64,000 nucleotides of DNA. Origin: Callorhinus ursinus. Lineage: Eukaryota > Chordata > Mammalia > Carnivora > Otariidae. Positions 31,871 to 42,800 of the stretch are shown one piece after another; position 1 is the first letter of the stretch, and every line of letters starts with the position of its first letter. Under the pieces are notes generated by a model that saw only the letters and a program-made list of their open reading frames with translations, had not been told where the DNA came from and ran no database searches. Where the stretch lies: NCBI RefSeq assembly GCF_003265705.1, contig NW_020313165.1:1988972-2052971 (forward strand). Direction: 5' to 3'. Both the position numbers and the translations under genes were made by a program.

Positions 31871-34800
31871 TTTGTAGGAAATGTCTCAACATTCATTAAA
31901 CTTGTATTTATTATCTGATTAAGGATTATAATAATGCCTGTGGCCATGAAATTGAGATAAAGGCAATAAAAATCTAAATTAAGAGCCCAGAATCATGTAA
32001 ATCCTTTCAAATGTGGGAATCATGTAAGTCCTATTTCTTAAAAGAAGAAAGAAATGTGGAAAGTATGGTTTTAGGAGTGGCTTTAGAAAGAAATGGTTTA
32101 TATTTGCCCCACATCTGATTCATCTTTTCCAAGAACTTGGAAAAGAACAGTCTTTGGTTATACACCACTATGAACCCACACTCAAGCTGTCCTTTGAGTT
32201 ATCCCACATAGCAATAAGTTAATATATGTTTCATATAACTGGAACTTACTGAACATCAATCAATAATTTCATGAAGAAAATGCTGTGACCATAAATCCAT
32301 TCTGCTCTACAATGCCATGGGTTATTAATAATTGTTTAGTTTTATTAGGAAGGATATTCACTTCTTATCTTAAACAGAATATGTAACTGGATTACCACAA
32401 TATGTGAAACTTCTGAGTTATACCCACACTGTGAAATTCAAGAATGTTATTTACCAACAGTTGTTAATGTGTCTAATAAAAATGAACCATTTGTTGTTAT
32501 AAGCTAATTATTGGACTTGATATAAATACATCAAAAATTCATTTGTTAATAGAAATATTGCTGCAAAAGAGGAAGGGGGATCAATTTCTAATCTTCTCTG
32601 GATTGGAATTCTGCATATTTTTGTCATAACACTTAAGGTATGATTGTTTACTTGTCTATCATGGAAAGACTTTATTTTCATATTTGTATTCCCAACACCT
32701 AGCTCATTGCTTGTTATTCAGCAGTTGCTGAGGAAGTACGACAAACCATTTCGATTACCCGAGAACGTAAAAAACAGCTGCAAGGCATTTAAAAAATTAC
32801 TGTAGCATCACCATCATCATCCTCACTGCTACTATCACTTTTATTTTGTGACTCCCTCAAGGTCAATCTGTTTCATATCTTTAATTTGAAAATGAAAGAA
32901 ACTCTAAACTCATCATTTTACCAAAAAGGAAAATTTATCATTAGCACACACTGGGGCATCCCTCTACCCCAAGGCATTCTGAGATGAAAATGTGGATAAG
33001 ACTCAAGAACAATTGGGACCAACACTCAATTACTTACAGTACATTTTTTCCCCCTCTAATCTTATTTCTGCTCTTTTGTGCCTATCTGATTGTCTTCTTT
33101 GTTTTCCTCAAATTGGCTCTCTCTACTACTTGAGTCCCTGTATCTTCTTCAGTCCCCCTGGCTTCCATCCGTAGCCAAGACATCATAGGGTCTCTATAGG
33201 AGACTGTCTTTTTGTTTAGGCCCTGGTAACTAGAATTGTGAGGGAGATTCTGATTTGCCCAGCTTAAATTAAATGCCTAATCCTGAACAAATTTTTTCCA
33301 TTCAGGGAACTGGTCATGTTATGATATGGGATACTATCATGTAGCCGGTCACAGAAATGAAGGTTGAAGATTAACCAATGTGATGAATGATTCATTCAGA
33401 CAAAAGTAATTGCTAGAAGACATTTTCTAAGCCGTCAGTTTGCCAACTGGTTAATTGGTTAAATTTATCAAATATGCTAATTGGCAATTATGGTTTCCAA
33501 CATGTTTGATGAATCTGTTAAGCTTTAACAAGAATGTATACTTTTGATTACTGCTGATAAAAATTTATATATGTATATTTGTATAAACATAAATTATAAA
33601 TAAAAATAATAAAATATGTTACATAATATGATTTATATAATAAATATATATTATGTATGTGCAAATACTTTTTAGTAACAATTTTAAATTTAAATTTAAC
33701 CTAATTAAAGTCAGAATTCACTGCTAAAAATAACACATTTACCTGATTTGCTTTATATTTGGAAGGTTAAAAAAAAAATACCCAAAAGCCTCTAAAAGAA
33801 ATTGAAGTAGCTGAAAGAATTACATCATTTATGAAGTGCTGAAATTTTGGTTTCTAATAGGAAGCAACTGAAAACATCAACTTGTTACCTGTTCGGAGAA
33901 TGATTTACTATCAAAAAGCCAAAGTGTCCAAGTGTGGAAGCAAGGCATAGGTGCCCTGAAGGGACCAATATAATGGACTCAATGGATAAAAATAAACTAG
34001 GAAGTGATAGGAGCAAGGACATCACATAATAAATTGCACACAATAAATTGTGGCAACTAATTTCTAGATATAACAATTGAAATTTACAATGCTACCTGAA
34101 ATTGCCAAATGAATCTTAAAACTTTAACAGTTTGCAAATTCAAAATGAGTAAAAGCTTGTTACATTAACCTAACAAATTTTCATATAAAGTAATCAAACT
34201 TTGATTGCAGAATCTGTAATTGACATTTGGAAAGAAATATATGCATATATTTAGGATTCTAATATTAATGCTTTGTATTATAATTAATTGCATTGTTCAT
34301 AAACTTATATTTCAGTAAGAGGGACAAGAATTGTATATCCTTGTGAAGCTCTTAAAATGTTCCTATCAAAGCTCTTAAACCATTCTTGTGTTAAAATTGT
34401 AATTGCTGAATTTCATAAATTTGTTAAATCAGTTATTTAGCAAAGTATCCATCAGTAAGACTGATTTTTGGCAGATTTACTACATGGCAAAATAAATTTG
34501 ACTAATTTGGTTTGGTGAGTTTATTTTCAGAAAATTGGCTTGATTTCATGGATGTCAATTTGAATTCTCATAGTTGTTTTCTACATGGGGGTCCCAGATC
34601 ATGTCAGTGGTAATTATCAACAAGTAACACCCCAGATATCCCTCTTTCTAGTTTAGCAGATATATCCCTTTTCTTTTTGTGATAGAAAACTGCTCAAGTG
34701 CCAGTGAGCTAAAAATATCATGCTCCCAGATGGGATTGCTAAAGGAGTTAAAATAAATTAAGTATTTAAATCACGCCTTTAGAATATTCCCCCGCACATA

Positions 34801-34966
34801 CACATACGCCCAATCCAGTTTTTATCTCCACGTCCATTATGATCCTAGCACTCACTCTGTCAGAAGCCTTGCCATCACACAGACATAACCATTCCCTTTT
34901 TAAGTCTTGTTCTGTCTCTGTAGCTGGTTTCAAAAATTAGCAAATTATCTGCTAAGTTTGGCATTA
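31871..34966. other. Large unassigned AT-rich stretch
   Basis: About 3.1 kb with almost no recognised repeat; an L2-like fragment is possible at 32690-32740. AT-rich simple sequence lies at 33560-33660. Open frames at 32992-33174 and 33885-34076 are unsupported. The absence of young insertions over this length is compatible with single-copy or constrained noncoding DNA, but that is inference. Confidence 0.35.
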
Positions 34967-34976
34967 AGGTAGATGT

Positions 34977-35165
34977 TTTTTTAAAAATTTGTTTTAGTGG
35001 TGGGAGGGGCAGAGGAAAAGGAAGAGAATCCTCAAGCAGACTCCCTGCTAAGCTCGGAGCCTGATGGGGAGGCGAGGTGGGGGTTCCATTTCAGGACCCT
35101 GAGATCATGATGTGATCCAAAATCAAAGAGTCTCAGGCTTAACTGACTGAGCCACTCAGGACCCC
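34977..35165 (-). mobile_element. Old Can-SINE, antisense
   Basis: A diverged antisense SINE (AGAATCCTCAAGCAGACTCC body, GCCACTCAGGACCCC head) with a TSD TAAGGTAGATG versus TAAGGCAGATG at 34966-34976 and 35166-35176. Confidence 0.92.
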
Positions 35166-35176
35166 TAAGGCAGATG

Positions 35177-35400
35177 CTTAATACAGCATCAAAAAATCAT
35201 TCAGGTAATGATGTCCATTTCAGTGCCATAGACTAAAATCCATTTCTAGTCCCAAGAGATGATCTCACCAAGTAGAAACTTTTTGTGTGTGGATGGACAC
35301 ATGTGAATGCATGTGTGTGTATATGTGTATATGTGTAAGCCTGAGTGTGTCTGTGTGAGTGGTTGTATAAGCTTTTATGTTACAGATGTAATATAAAATA
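35177..35400. repeat. TG-rich imperfect simple sequence and unassigned DNA
   Basis: 35285-35365 is an imperfect TGTG/TATG-rich stretch (GCATGTGTGTGTATATGTG). The rest is unassigned. Confidence 0.5.
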
Positions 35401-35720
35401 AAAAGAAGGGAGATAGATCACCTAAAATTTAAGAATTTAAGGGAGATCCTTACTCAGAAAGTAAGACGTGAAGGATTTGAGGATTTGAGATATGAGGGAC
35501 ATATGTACTCCAGGGAAAGGGAAGAGGAATGCAAATGATCTCATGTGGGAGCTTGTCTTCCATATTCTAAGAGTAAGAAGGTCAGTGCTGCTGGAGAGGA
35601 TGAATATGAGGGGAGGTCAGGGAAGTGACGGGAGGACAGATTGTGCAGGGGCTTGTTATTATGACGGAACTATTGTAAGGAATCATAAGGAATTTCAGGC
35701 ATTGTTGACAATTTCCTTCA
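35401..35720 (+). repeat. Possible ancient interspersed repeat
   Basis: A GA-rich sequence similar in texture to 23900-24100 (AATTTAAGGGAGATCC, GGGAAAGGGAAGAGGAATGC). The 81-codon open frame across it (35492-35737) is not credible as a gene. Confidence 0.35.
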
Positions 35721-35943
35721 TGCCTGCCATTCAGTAGGTAACTACATCAGATGGATCTATTCCAGAAATGCCCACCTAATTCTTTCACTTCCCTTACTTC
35801 CCACTGCCACTGTTCTAGATCAGCTCTCACCTTCTCTTGCTTGTACAATGACAGTGGTCACCAGACTGGGCACCCTGATTCTCTCCATCCTCCACACAGC
35901 CACTAGAGAAGTCTTTCTCAATTTCTTCAAAACCACAAATCTA

Positions 35944-36131
35944 GGGGCGCCTGGGTGGCTCAGTTGGTTAAGCGACTGCCTTCAGCTCAGGTCATGATCC
36001 TGGAGTCCCAGGATTGAGTCCCGCATCGGGCTCCCTGCTGAGCAGGGAGTCTGCTTCTCTCTCTGACCCTCTCATGCTCTCTCTCTCTATCTCATTCTCT
36101 CTCTCTCAAATAAATAAGTAATAAAAAAAAC
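35944..36131 (+). mobile_element. Young Can-SINE, sense
   Basis: A full-length SINE with an 11-bp TSD, CCACAAATCTA, at 35933-35943 and 36132-36142. It shares diagnostic wording with 12573 (GACTGCCTTCAGCTCAG and TTGAGTCCCGCATC) and has a (CT)n-rich 3' body. Confidence 0.96.
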
Positions 36132-36142
36132 CCACAAATCTA

Positions 36143-36415
36143 ATCATATAAAGACCCTACTCACATTTTCACTGCAACATGATAAAGCCCAAACACAAGC
36201 ATGGCATTCAGACACTGGACAATCTTGTCTCAGCTTAATTTTTCAGCCTTATCTCTTACTTAGAGATAAGGCTTCCCCAACCTCTGCCCCAGTGTTATGT
36301 TACAGATGTTGTTGGCTTCCCCAACCTCTCTATACCTGCAACAATCCACCCATGCCTCATTTGAATTGGATACCACTTTCTCCATAGTATCGGGCTTCAG
36401 TGTCTTTGCTGTCAA
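36143..36415. other. Unassigned noncoding spacer between SINEs
   Basis: Includes a local repetition of GGCTTCCCCAACCTCT (about 36269 and 36312) and of CTTATCTCTTACTTAGAGATAAGGC palindromic wording near 36250. No family is assigned. Confidence 0.4.
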
Positions 36416-36430
36416 TAATATTTTGTCACT

Positions 36431-36625
36431 GGGGCGCCTGGGTGGCTCAGTCGTTAAGCGTCTGCCTTCGGCTCAGGTCATGATCCCAGAGTCCTGGGAT
36501 CGAGCCCTGCATTAGGCTCCCTGCTCCACGGGAAGCCTGCTTCTCCCCCCCTACTCCCCCTGCTTGTGTTCCCTCTCTCTGTGTGTCTCTCTCTGTCAAA
36601 TTAATCAATAAAATTTTTTAAAAAG
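36431..36625 (+). mobile_element. Can-SINE, sense, second subfamily
   Basis: A full-length SINE (GGCGCCTGGGTGGCTCAGTC head; CCTGCTCCACGGGAAGCCTG body; CTGTGTGTCTCTCTCTGTC 3' part). The TSD TAATATTTTGTCA is at 36416-36428 and 36626-36638. It belongs to the subfamily that also supplied 2666. Confidence 0.96.
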
Positions 36626-36889
36626 TAATATTTTGTCATTTATTGTATTACTTAATACTCTTGAAGACAATGGACTGTTTATCCATGTGTTGTTCTTACC
36701 TGTGTTATAAGGGTGCTCCCTGCAGGTGGCTTGATGGTGCAGATTCAACCTAATAGGCCATTTCTGGGTATTTCTGGAGTGCAGAAGTGGTGAGATCACC
36801 TGGATGCTCCTAGCAAAAATGCCAAGGTGTTTGATGGAAAGGAACAATGCCTGAGTAGTAGTGGCTGACAACAAATTTCTAGATATGGA

Positions 36890-37050
36890 GCATGTTTAAG
36901 AAAGTGGACTCTGAAGTGAGAATGTTTGCTATTGAGAAAGTGATTTAAACTCCTGTATGTAAACTAGAGATTACAATGCCAGATTTACTGAGTTATTGCA
37001 AAGATTATGCCTGTTACATAGCATATTCTCAATAAATGATACCTATGTGA
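36890..37050 (+). repeat. MIR relic, sense
   Basis: AAGTGGACTCTGAAGTGAG, ACTGAGTTATTGCAAAGATT, ATGCCTGTTACATAGCATAT and TCTCAATAAATGATACC correspond to head, centre and tail of MIR. Confidence 0.7.
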
Positions 37051-37519
37051 ATATTATAAACCAGGTTCACATTGCACAGGTGGGGAAAGAATTCATCCTC
37101 TTCAGATAGAGTCAGATGTAGGAAAAACATATGAATTCAAGTGAAACATAGTAGCAGGTGCACAGAAAGATAAATAATGTTTCTGCTACAAGGGGGCCTC
37201 CTGGATTTGGTGTAGGTACAGTATGGGTACTGGGTGCCGCCATGAATTGGTGGATTCTCTGGGCAGTGGCAGGGCCCCTGGGGACCTTGTTGAGAGAATG
37301 CCATGGCACAGTGATATGGCAACTATATACCTCCATGCAAATGCCACTTGTGAAAAGTACCAAAGAGTACTATTGCTGAGAACTAGGGTTAGTCAGAGAA
37401 GATAATTTGCAATATATTTGGTGAGTTTGGAGTCATAAAATGATGTTTTGTACTATTTTATAATGCAATTCTACCCCCAAGTTGGTGCAGCCAAGATAAT
37501 TACTTGCTATTATATATAT
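37051..37519. other. Unassigned noncoding stretch with overlapping ORFs
   Basis: 37112-37405 is open in two frames on each strand (60-83 codons) with locally higher GC. No domain, signal peptide or splice context supports coding, and mutual overlap argues for chance. Confidence 0.35.
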
Positions 37520-37595
37520 ATTTTCCTGGAGCCTATTGCAAGGAATGACATATAATAGGACTCAATAAGTTTTTGCTGAATGAATTAATGCTGAA
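37520..37595 (+). repeat. L2 3' tail relic
   Basis: CCTATTGCAAGGAATGACAT, AATAGGACTCAATAAGTTTT and TGCTGAATGAATTAATG match the L2 3' terminus. Confidence 0.65.
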
Positions 37596-37924
37596 TCTTC
37601 ACTTCCTCTTGGCAATCAATATTTTAATTACATTGGTGGCAGTTATGGTTAATTCATGAAGCACTAATGGGAAACAAGCACATTCCACAGGAAGAAAATA
37701 TAGAACGTAAGGCAACAAATAGCATTATGGATACCATTAGGTAAATATATTAGTCTCTCTTCTTCCCAGCCTGTGAACTATAATCTGAATCCCATATGGA
37801 CTCAAACAGCAGGCTCCATGCCTTCTGTTATTTCCATTTCTATTCATTTTACAACTATTTCTGCAGTCTTTGAGGCTTAGCATGTTGGTGCCAACTTTGA
37901 CTCCCTTTTTGACCCTCTCCACTA

Positions 37925-38150
37925 ATCCAATCAACCTATATTTGTTGAGCATCTCCTGTGTACTACGCACACTGTTAGGTTTTGAAGTAACAATGATTAA
38001 AGAGGAAGTCCTCACCATGTTCAAGTTTTGTTGTGGAGAGAGAGAAGTAAACAGAAGAATGCTGACTCTTATTCTTGAGAAATACCCAGAGAACTCTGGA
38101 GACAAAGAGAGTGATACCTGGGCTGGATCTTGAAGAACGATCCAAGCCAA
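37925..38150 (+). repeat. Ancient interspersed repeat, family uncertain
   Basis: TTGTTGAGCATCTCCTGTGT, ACTACGCACACTGTTAGG and a GGAAGTCCTCACCATGTTC region resemble the relic at 23695. Long open frames on both strands here (137 and 87 codons) lie in this relic and are not supported. Confidence 0.45.
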
Positions 38151-38451
38151 ATCATCTCCGTAATTGATCTTTCAGAAAACGTTGGTATCAATACATTTTT
38201 TTTCCTGACAGTTTGGTCAGATAGTATTTTTAAGGTAAGTTTCATTAATCTTCACAGATATGTCTTATGATACCCTCTCTTCTAAGTTGTATGAAAACAG
38301 CATGAGGAGTGTTGAGGTGGAATAATAACCCACTGAAGTTTGATGGGCCAGCCCTGCCTTATCCTATTATCCAGTTTAATGGATATTAATGTCCTATTCT
38401 ACTCTCAGAGTATATTAACTTAAACAATAAATTGTATGGTCACCCTATTAA

Positions 38452-39005
38452 AGACTGACCAAAAGAGCCTTTATGCTTCCTTTAGCTTGACTAAACTTGA
38501 AACTGGTTCTTCCTGCCTCTAGACCCCTGACCTCCCTCTCACCACCCTGCCCTTCCAGGATCCTGGTGGCCTAACCACAGAAGCCCTTCCCCTCCCCGTT
38601 CTTAGGACATTTACTTTAGAAAACTCGTAATTATAAACTCTTCTTTCTCTGCTCCTTTGAGATGTAAGCCTTTTTAAAATCCTCTTGCCAGTTTTACAAC
38701 ACAAAAACATCTTTCTCAGGACATCTCCTTAAAACATAACCATCAAGGAAATTCCCAGTCTCTGTGGTAGGGTGAGAGCCTAACTTTGGTGGGTGCCTTG
38801 TTCCAAGTTGTAAGACATGAAGATAAAAGAAAGTTTACTTTTCTGTTGGATAAAGTCAATCAGCAAAGAGAAAATGGGCTAATATCTCCCCATCCCCACC
38901 CCAGCTCTTAAAAATTCTCCTTTTGGTCCAATAGAGTTCAGTTCTGGTCTCTCTCCACTATTGCAATAGCCTTAAGTAAAGTCTTCCTTGCCTGTTCAAC
39001 TTCAT
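38452..39005 (+). mobile_element. Probable endogenous-retrovirus solo LTR
   Basis: LTR-like wording: CAATCAGCAAAGAGAAAATG, then CTCCTTTTGGTCCAATAGAG, CAGTTCTGGTCTCTCTCCAC, ATTGCAATAGCC and a TAAGTAAAGTCTTCC poly(A)-signal-like region near the 3' end. The family is not named with confidence and the 5' edge is uncertain. No internal coding sequence is present. Confidence 0.45.
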
Positions 39006-39018
39006 CCAAGATAATTAT

Positions 39019-39019
<1 letters not shown>

Positions 39020-39051
<32 letters not shown>

Positions 39052-39052
39052 T
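39020..39052. repeat. (TG)n microsatellite
   Basis: A TG array of about 26-30 bp followed by TTGTTTTGTTTTGTTG. Confidence 0.92.
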
Positions 39053-39067
39053 GTTTTGTTTTGTTGC

Positions 39068-39268
39068 TTTTTAAAACTTATTTATTTATTTCAGAAAAAG
39101 AGAGAGAGAGAGTGGGGGGGAGGGGCAGAGGGAGAGGGAGAGAATCTTCAAGCAGACTCCCTACTGAATGCAGAGCCTGACACGGGGCTCTATCCCAGGA
39201 CCCTGAGATTATGACCTGAGCTGAAATCAACAGTCAGACACTCAACCAACTGAGCCACTAGATGCCCC
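39068..39268 (-). mobile_element. Older Can-SINE, antisense
   Basis: A diverged antisense SINE (AGAATCTTCAAGCAGACTCC body, GAGCCACTAGATGCCCC head). No clear TSD is visible next to the TG array. Confidence 0.92.
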
Positions 39269-39632
39269 AAGACATTTCTGTTTTAACAAGACAGTGTCTA
39301 CTGGATGTGGAGGCAAAATCAAAGAAAGGTCCTTGGCATCTTCTCTGACAATAGATTCTTATATTCAACTGTTGACTGAATATCTCCATGTTGATATCTA
39401 AGAGACTTCTGAAACTTCGTAGGTCGAACACATAAATCCTAAAGTCACCAACCCACCTCCCCACCACCATCACCACCACCACATACACAGAAATAGCTCC
39501 TTCTGGCTATTCCAGTGAATGGGAGCTTTATTGTTCTAGTTGCTCAGGCAAGGATCCTAGAACTCATCCTTTACTCCTTTCTTTTTTCCTTCCATATCTG
39601 ATCCATTGACAAAACCCACTGAGTGTAAATAC
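39269..39632. other. Unassigned noncoding stretch
   Basis: Nothing is recognised except a short CCACCATCACCACCACC stretch near 39465. Confidence 0.35.
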
Positions 39633-39728
39633 AAAATATATTTAAAAACATATTTTTAAAAATATTTAAATACTTAATATTTAATAAATAAATATTTAAA
39701 TATATATTTTTAAATATTTTTAAAAATT
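39633..39728. repeat. AT-rich low-complexity tract
   Basis: About 96 bp made of TATATTTAAA and AATATTTAAAT permutations, rich in short palindromes. Confidence 0.85.
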
Positions 39729-41964
39729 CCCATTCCCTTCTCACCACTTAACCATCTACCACCTAATTCAAGCCACCATTTTCTCTCAGGGTGGATTATT
39801 TTTAAAATATATTCCTAAATTTATTCTTTGCCCCTAATCTTGATACCCCTCCCTTTATGGCCCCCCAGAAAGACAATTCTTGACCAACAACAGAGCTATC
39901 CTTTTTGAAAGGGTCTCCTGTTCAAAATCTGTTTTGACTTTCCAATATCAATCAGAATAAGAGCTGGAGACCTAATGCCTTTGTAGTGGAGCGTAATGAT
40001 ACAACCTGGGGAGTAGTCCAAATCAAGGTTAGAGCTGAATATCTTTGTTAACATACCATAAAGACTTAAAGAGGTGCCCTACAGGAGTTGGAAACCAGCT
40101 TTTAAGGGCCTGGAAGATGATTTTTTTGCCACATGGTATTTATGAGTGGACATATTGGACAGTTCATTTTCTGCACAGGGATTGTTTTCATCTTCTAAAG
40201 AGGGGCACAATTTAGTTTTGCACAGAAGATCACACTAGTTTCTGTATGTGAGAGCATACAGACAAAATCATAGTCCAGCTGCTTCTCTACACAAAGCATT
40301 CTTTCATATTTGTACTGTCAACTGACATACTTCTCAGGCCTCCACCATGACTCATTTGATTAAAATGGAAAGTTACGTCAAATAATATCCCTGTTTTAGG
40401 TCATCCTCCCCAAAACCCTTTCCCCACCCACCTCAACTGTATCACTCATCTTTAGAATAAAGACTTTTAAGTTCCAAAGTGTTGGAACTGAAGTTTTGTG
40501 ACTAATCATTGCAGATAAAGGATGGCAAGAGGCCTCTAATGTTTTGTGTGCAACTTGACCTTGCAAAAAAGGCCAAACAGCAATTATAGGAAAAGACAGC
40601 AGGCAAAGATTGTTCCTTTTCTTTGTCTGGTACATCATGAACTCTTCAAACATACTTCAGTAATTACCCAGAGGAAATAGCTCTTGTGAGTTTTAAGTAG
40701 TTGGCTCAAGGGTTAAATGTACTTTTTGAACACCTAGAGTTGACATGAACCAATTTATAAAATTCAGTAAAAGCTTTTGGAACCCATTACTAATAGGTAT
40801 TGGTTAAATGTGAATGTGCCTGCCATGCATGTAACTATTTTTTTTTAATGAAAGAAAAGTTAAAATATTCCGAATAAAATTAATAGAGAAGCAGGTGGTT
40901 GTAGTCTGCTCCTGAACTGTGTCTACATCTGCTTTCCACAAATCTGAGCACAAGTGTGGTGAAGTGGTGGAATGCCAATTCAGGAGGCTCTTTGCAAGAG
41001 TGATTGAGTTGCTTCGTTAGAGACAATTGACTCTACAGCAGTATAGAGAGAAAAGCAAAGCAAGTATGCTCATTATACAACTCTCTTGAAATGGTAGCTC
41101 TATGGAGGGAGGAAAAATTCTGAGGACAGCATGCTGTGTAGCACTCAGATTCACCTCTCCAGTATGTGAGCTTATGGTGCCGGTAGTGGGAGAAGGGAGG
41201 ATGTGGGATAAAGCTTTGAGGCTCAAAGTCCAAATAACTACCATCACCAGGCTAAGGCATTCTCCCTCCTGGACACTGACTGGCTTGGCATCATCTTCAG
41301 CTTTCTTTTTCTGCTTTCTGGTGTAGGCTAACTCTCTTCTAGTTGGAACATTTATCTTTCATGCAACCAGATTGTTAACCCAGACTTGATGGAACAAATA
41401 TGTAAGCAAGTTTGCATTCATATTAATTCTTGAAATGCATAATGCAGAAGCCCACTCCCTGATGACAGGCCATCAACCTCCTGCTCCTTCCTACCCATCT
41501 GTAAGCACTCTGACTTTATTGCAAATCACTTTTTGTAGGAATTCTCAGGGTAGTTTCTCAGGTGCTCTGGATAATGTCCTGAGGTCAGTCTTTTGATCAG
41601 ATACCCTCACCAAGGCTCTGCATCACCATCTCTGTTGTCAGTGTCTATTATCAAAGAAATACCCCTGTCAAGGGCTCAACACTTTAAGGTTCCAGAGCAA
41701 TACTGGCTTCAATGTAGAAGTGAACACATTATCTTTCTTTCTAAGTTTTCCCTGCATTGTGTCACTTGGCCTTAGAGTTGAACGCTTGCACCTCTATTAC
41801 AGAGAGTACTTTAAGATAACAGTTTTTGCAGCTTCTGGCTCTGTATTTCTCATCTCAGAATTTAAAGAAGACTCTCAGATCAGTAGGACAAGGCAGACAC
41901 CATTATAATGCTATTCTCCATTAATACTTATTAATCTAATAATGATAATAGCAATAGCAAACCA
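39729..41964. other. Large unassigned stretch
   Basis: About 2.2 kb without a recognised repeat, exon or RNA gene. Open frames of 60-85 codons occur on both strands (for example 40396-40653, 41017-41326) but overlap each other and have no domain. Confidence 0.35.
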
Positions 41965-42185
41965 CCTGCTGAGTATGCAGTGATTGCCAGGTACTTGTCT
42001 AAGCACCTAGCATATATCAGCCTTTATTACTGATAATTCTTCAAGTGATGCTATAGGCATGGCCGTATTCTGTCCATTTCACTGATGGGAATCCTGAGTC
42101 TTGGAGGAATTGAGAAAAGTCCGGTATGAGAGCTGTGACTGAAACCCAGCTCTATCTGATTCTAAATCCTAACAGTGTACTGTGA
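41965..42185 (-). repeat. MIR relic, antisense
   Basis: GATTGCCAGGTACTTGTCTA, AGCACCTAGCATATATCAGC, a TTTCACTGATGGGAATCCTG region, and CTGAAACCCAGCTCTATCTG then ACAGTGTACTGTGA. A nearly complete antisense MIR. Confidence 0.78.
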
Positions 42186-42514
42186 TTTTCCTACTCCTTC
42201 CTTCACCTGTTCTTCTAGGGATTGTATGTGTATTTCTCTTCTCTCTCTTCTAAATAGAATCCATCTGCAATCTGCATATCAGCTCATTAAAAATAAAGTA
42301 GAAATAAGGAGAAAAGAAAAGAAAGCAAATTCAAAAGATACCCACAGGTAGTCAAATTTGAATTTCAGTTTGGGACTCAGGGCATTCTACTACATTTGGA
42401 AAAAAACAGTATTTTCAATCTACTTAGATCAAATAGTGTAGTTTATGATTCCTTTTTTTTTTTTGGTGTTATTAAGACACAGCAGACTTAGTAAGGCTCT
42501 CAATTAATGGATTT
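42186..42514. other. Unassigned noncoding stretch
   Basis: Nothing is recognised except a GAAAAGAAAAGAAAG run near 42310. Confidence 0.35.
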
Positions 42515-42800
42515 ATACCTTTATTCAATAGTTCACTATTAAGCACCTAAAATATGCTTCACAATTGTGCTAGGTCCTGGGAATTCTACAATAAAAAAAT
42601 TTTAAAAATGTTTTAGTCTTTACCTCCATGCACTTAATAGTCTAGTAGGGGCAACTGGCTTTTAGCAAAAATTATACAAGTATCTAATGAATGAAATTGC
42701 ATTAAGTACTAAAAAAGAAAAACAGTATGACCTGAAAGCATTTAAGGCATAAGATATAATCTTGCCTGAGTTGAACTTTCAAAGGGAAACATTGGGTGGA
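42515..42800 (+). repeat. Ancient interspersed repeat, family uncertain
   Basis: AAGCACCTAAAATATGCTTC, TGTGCTAGGTCCTGGGAATT, TCTTTACCTCCATGCACTTA and ATAGTCTAGTAGGGGCAACT follow the same order as the relic at 23695. Confidence 0.5.

Noticed and set aside
37112..37405. Four overlapping open frames in a GC-richer patch
   Set aside because: Open frames on both strands in the same 300 bp without any recognisable domain look like chance.
37737..38150. 137-codon minus-strand open frame
   Set aside because: It overlaps an opposite-strand frame at 37870-38133 and an ancient repeat; no domain, signal or splice context.
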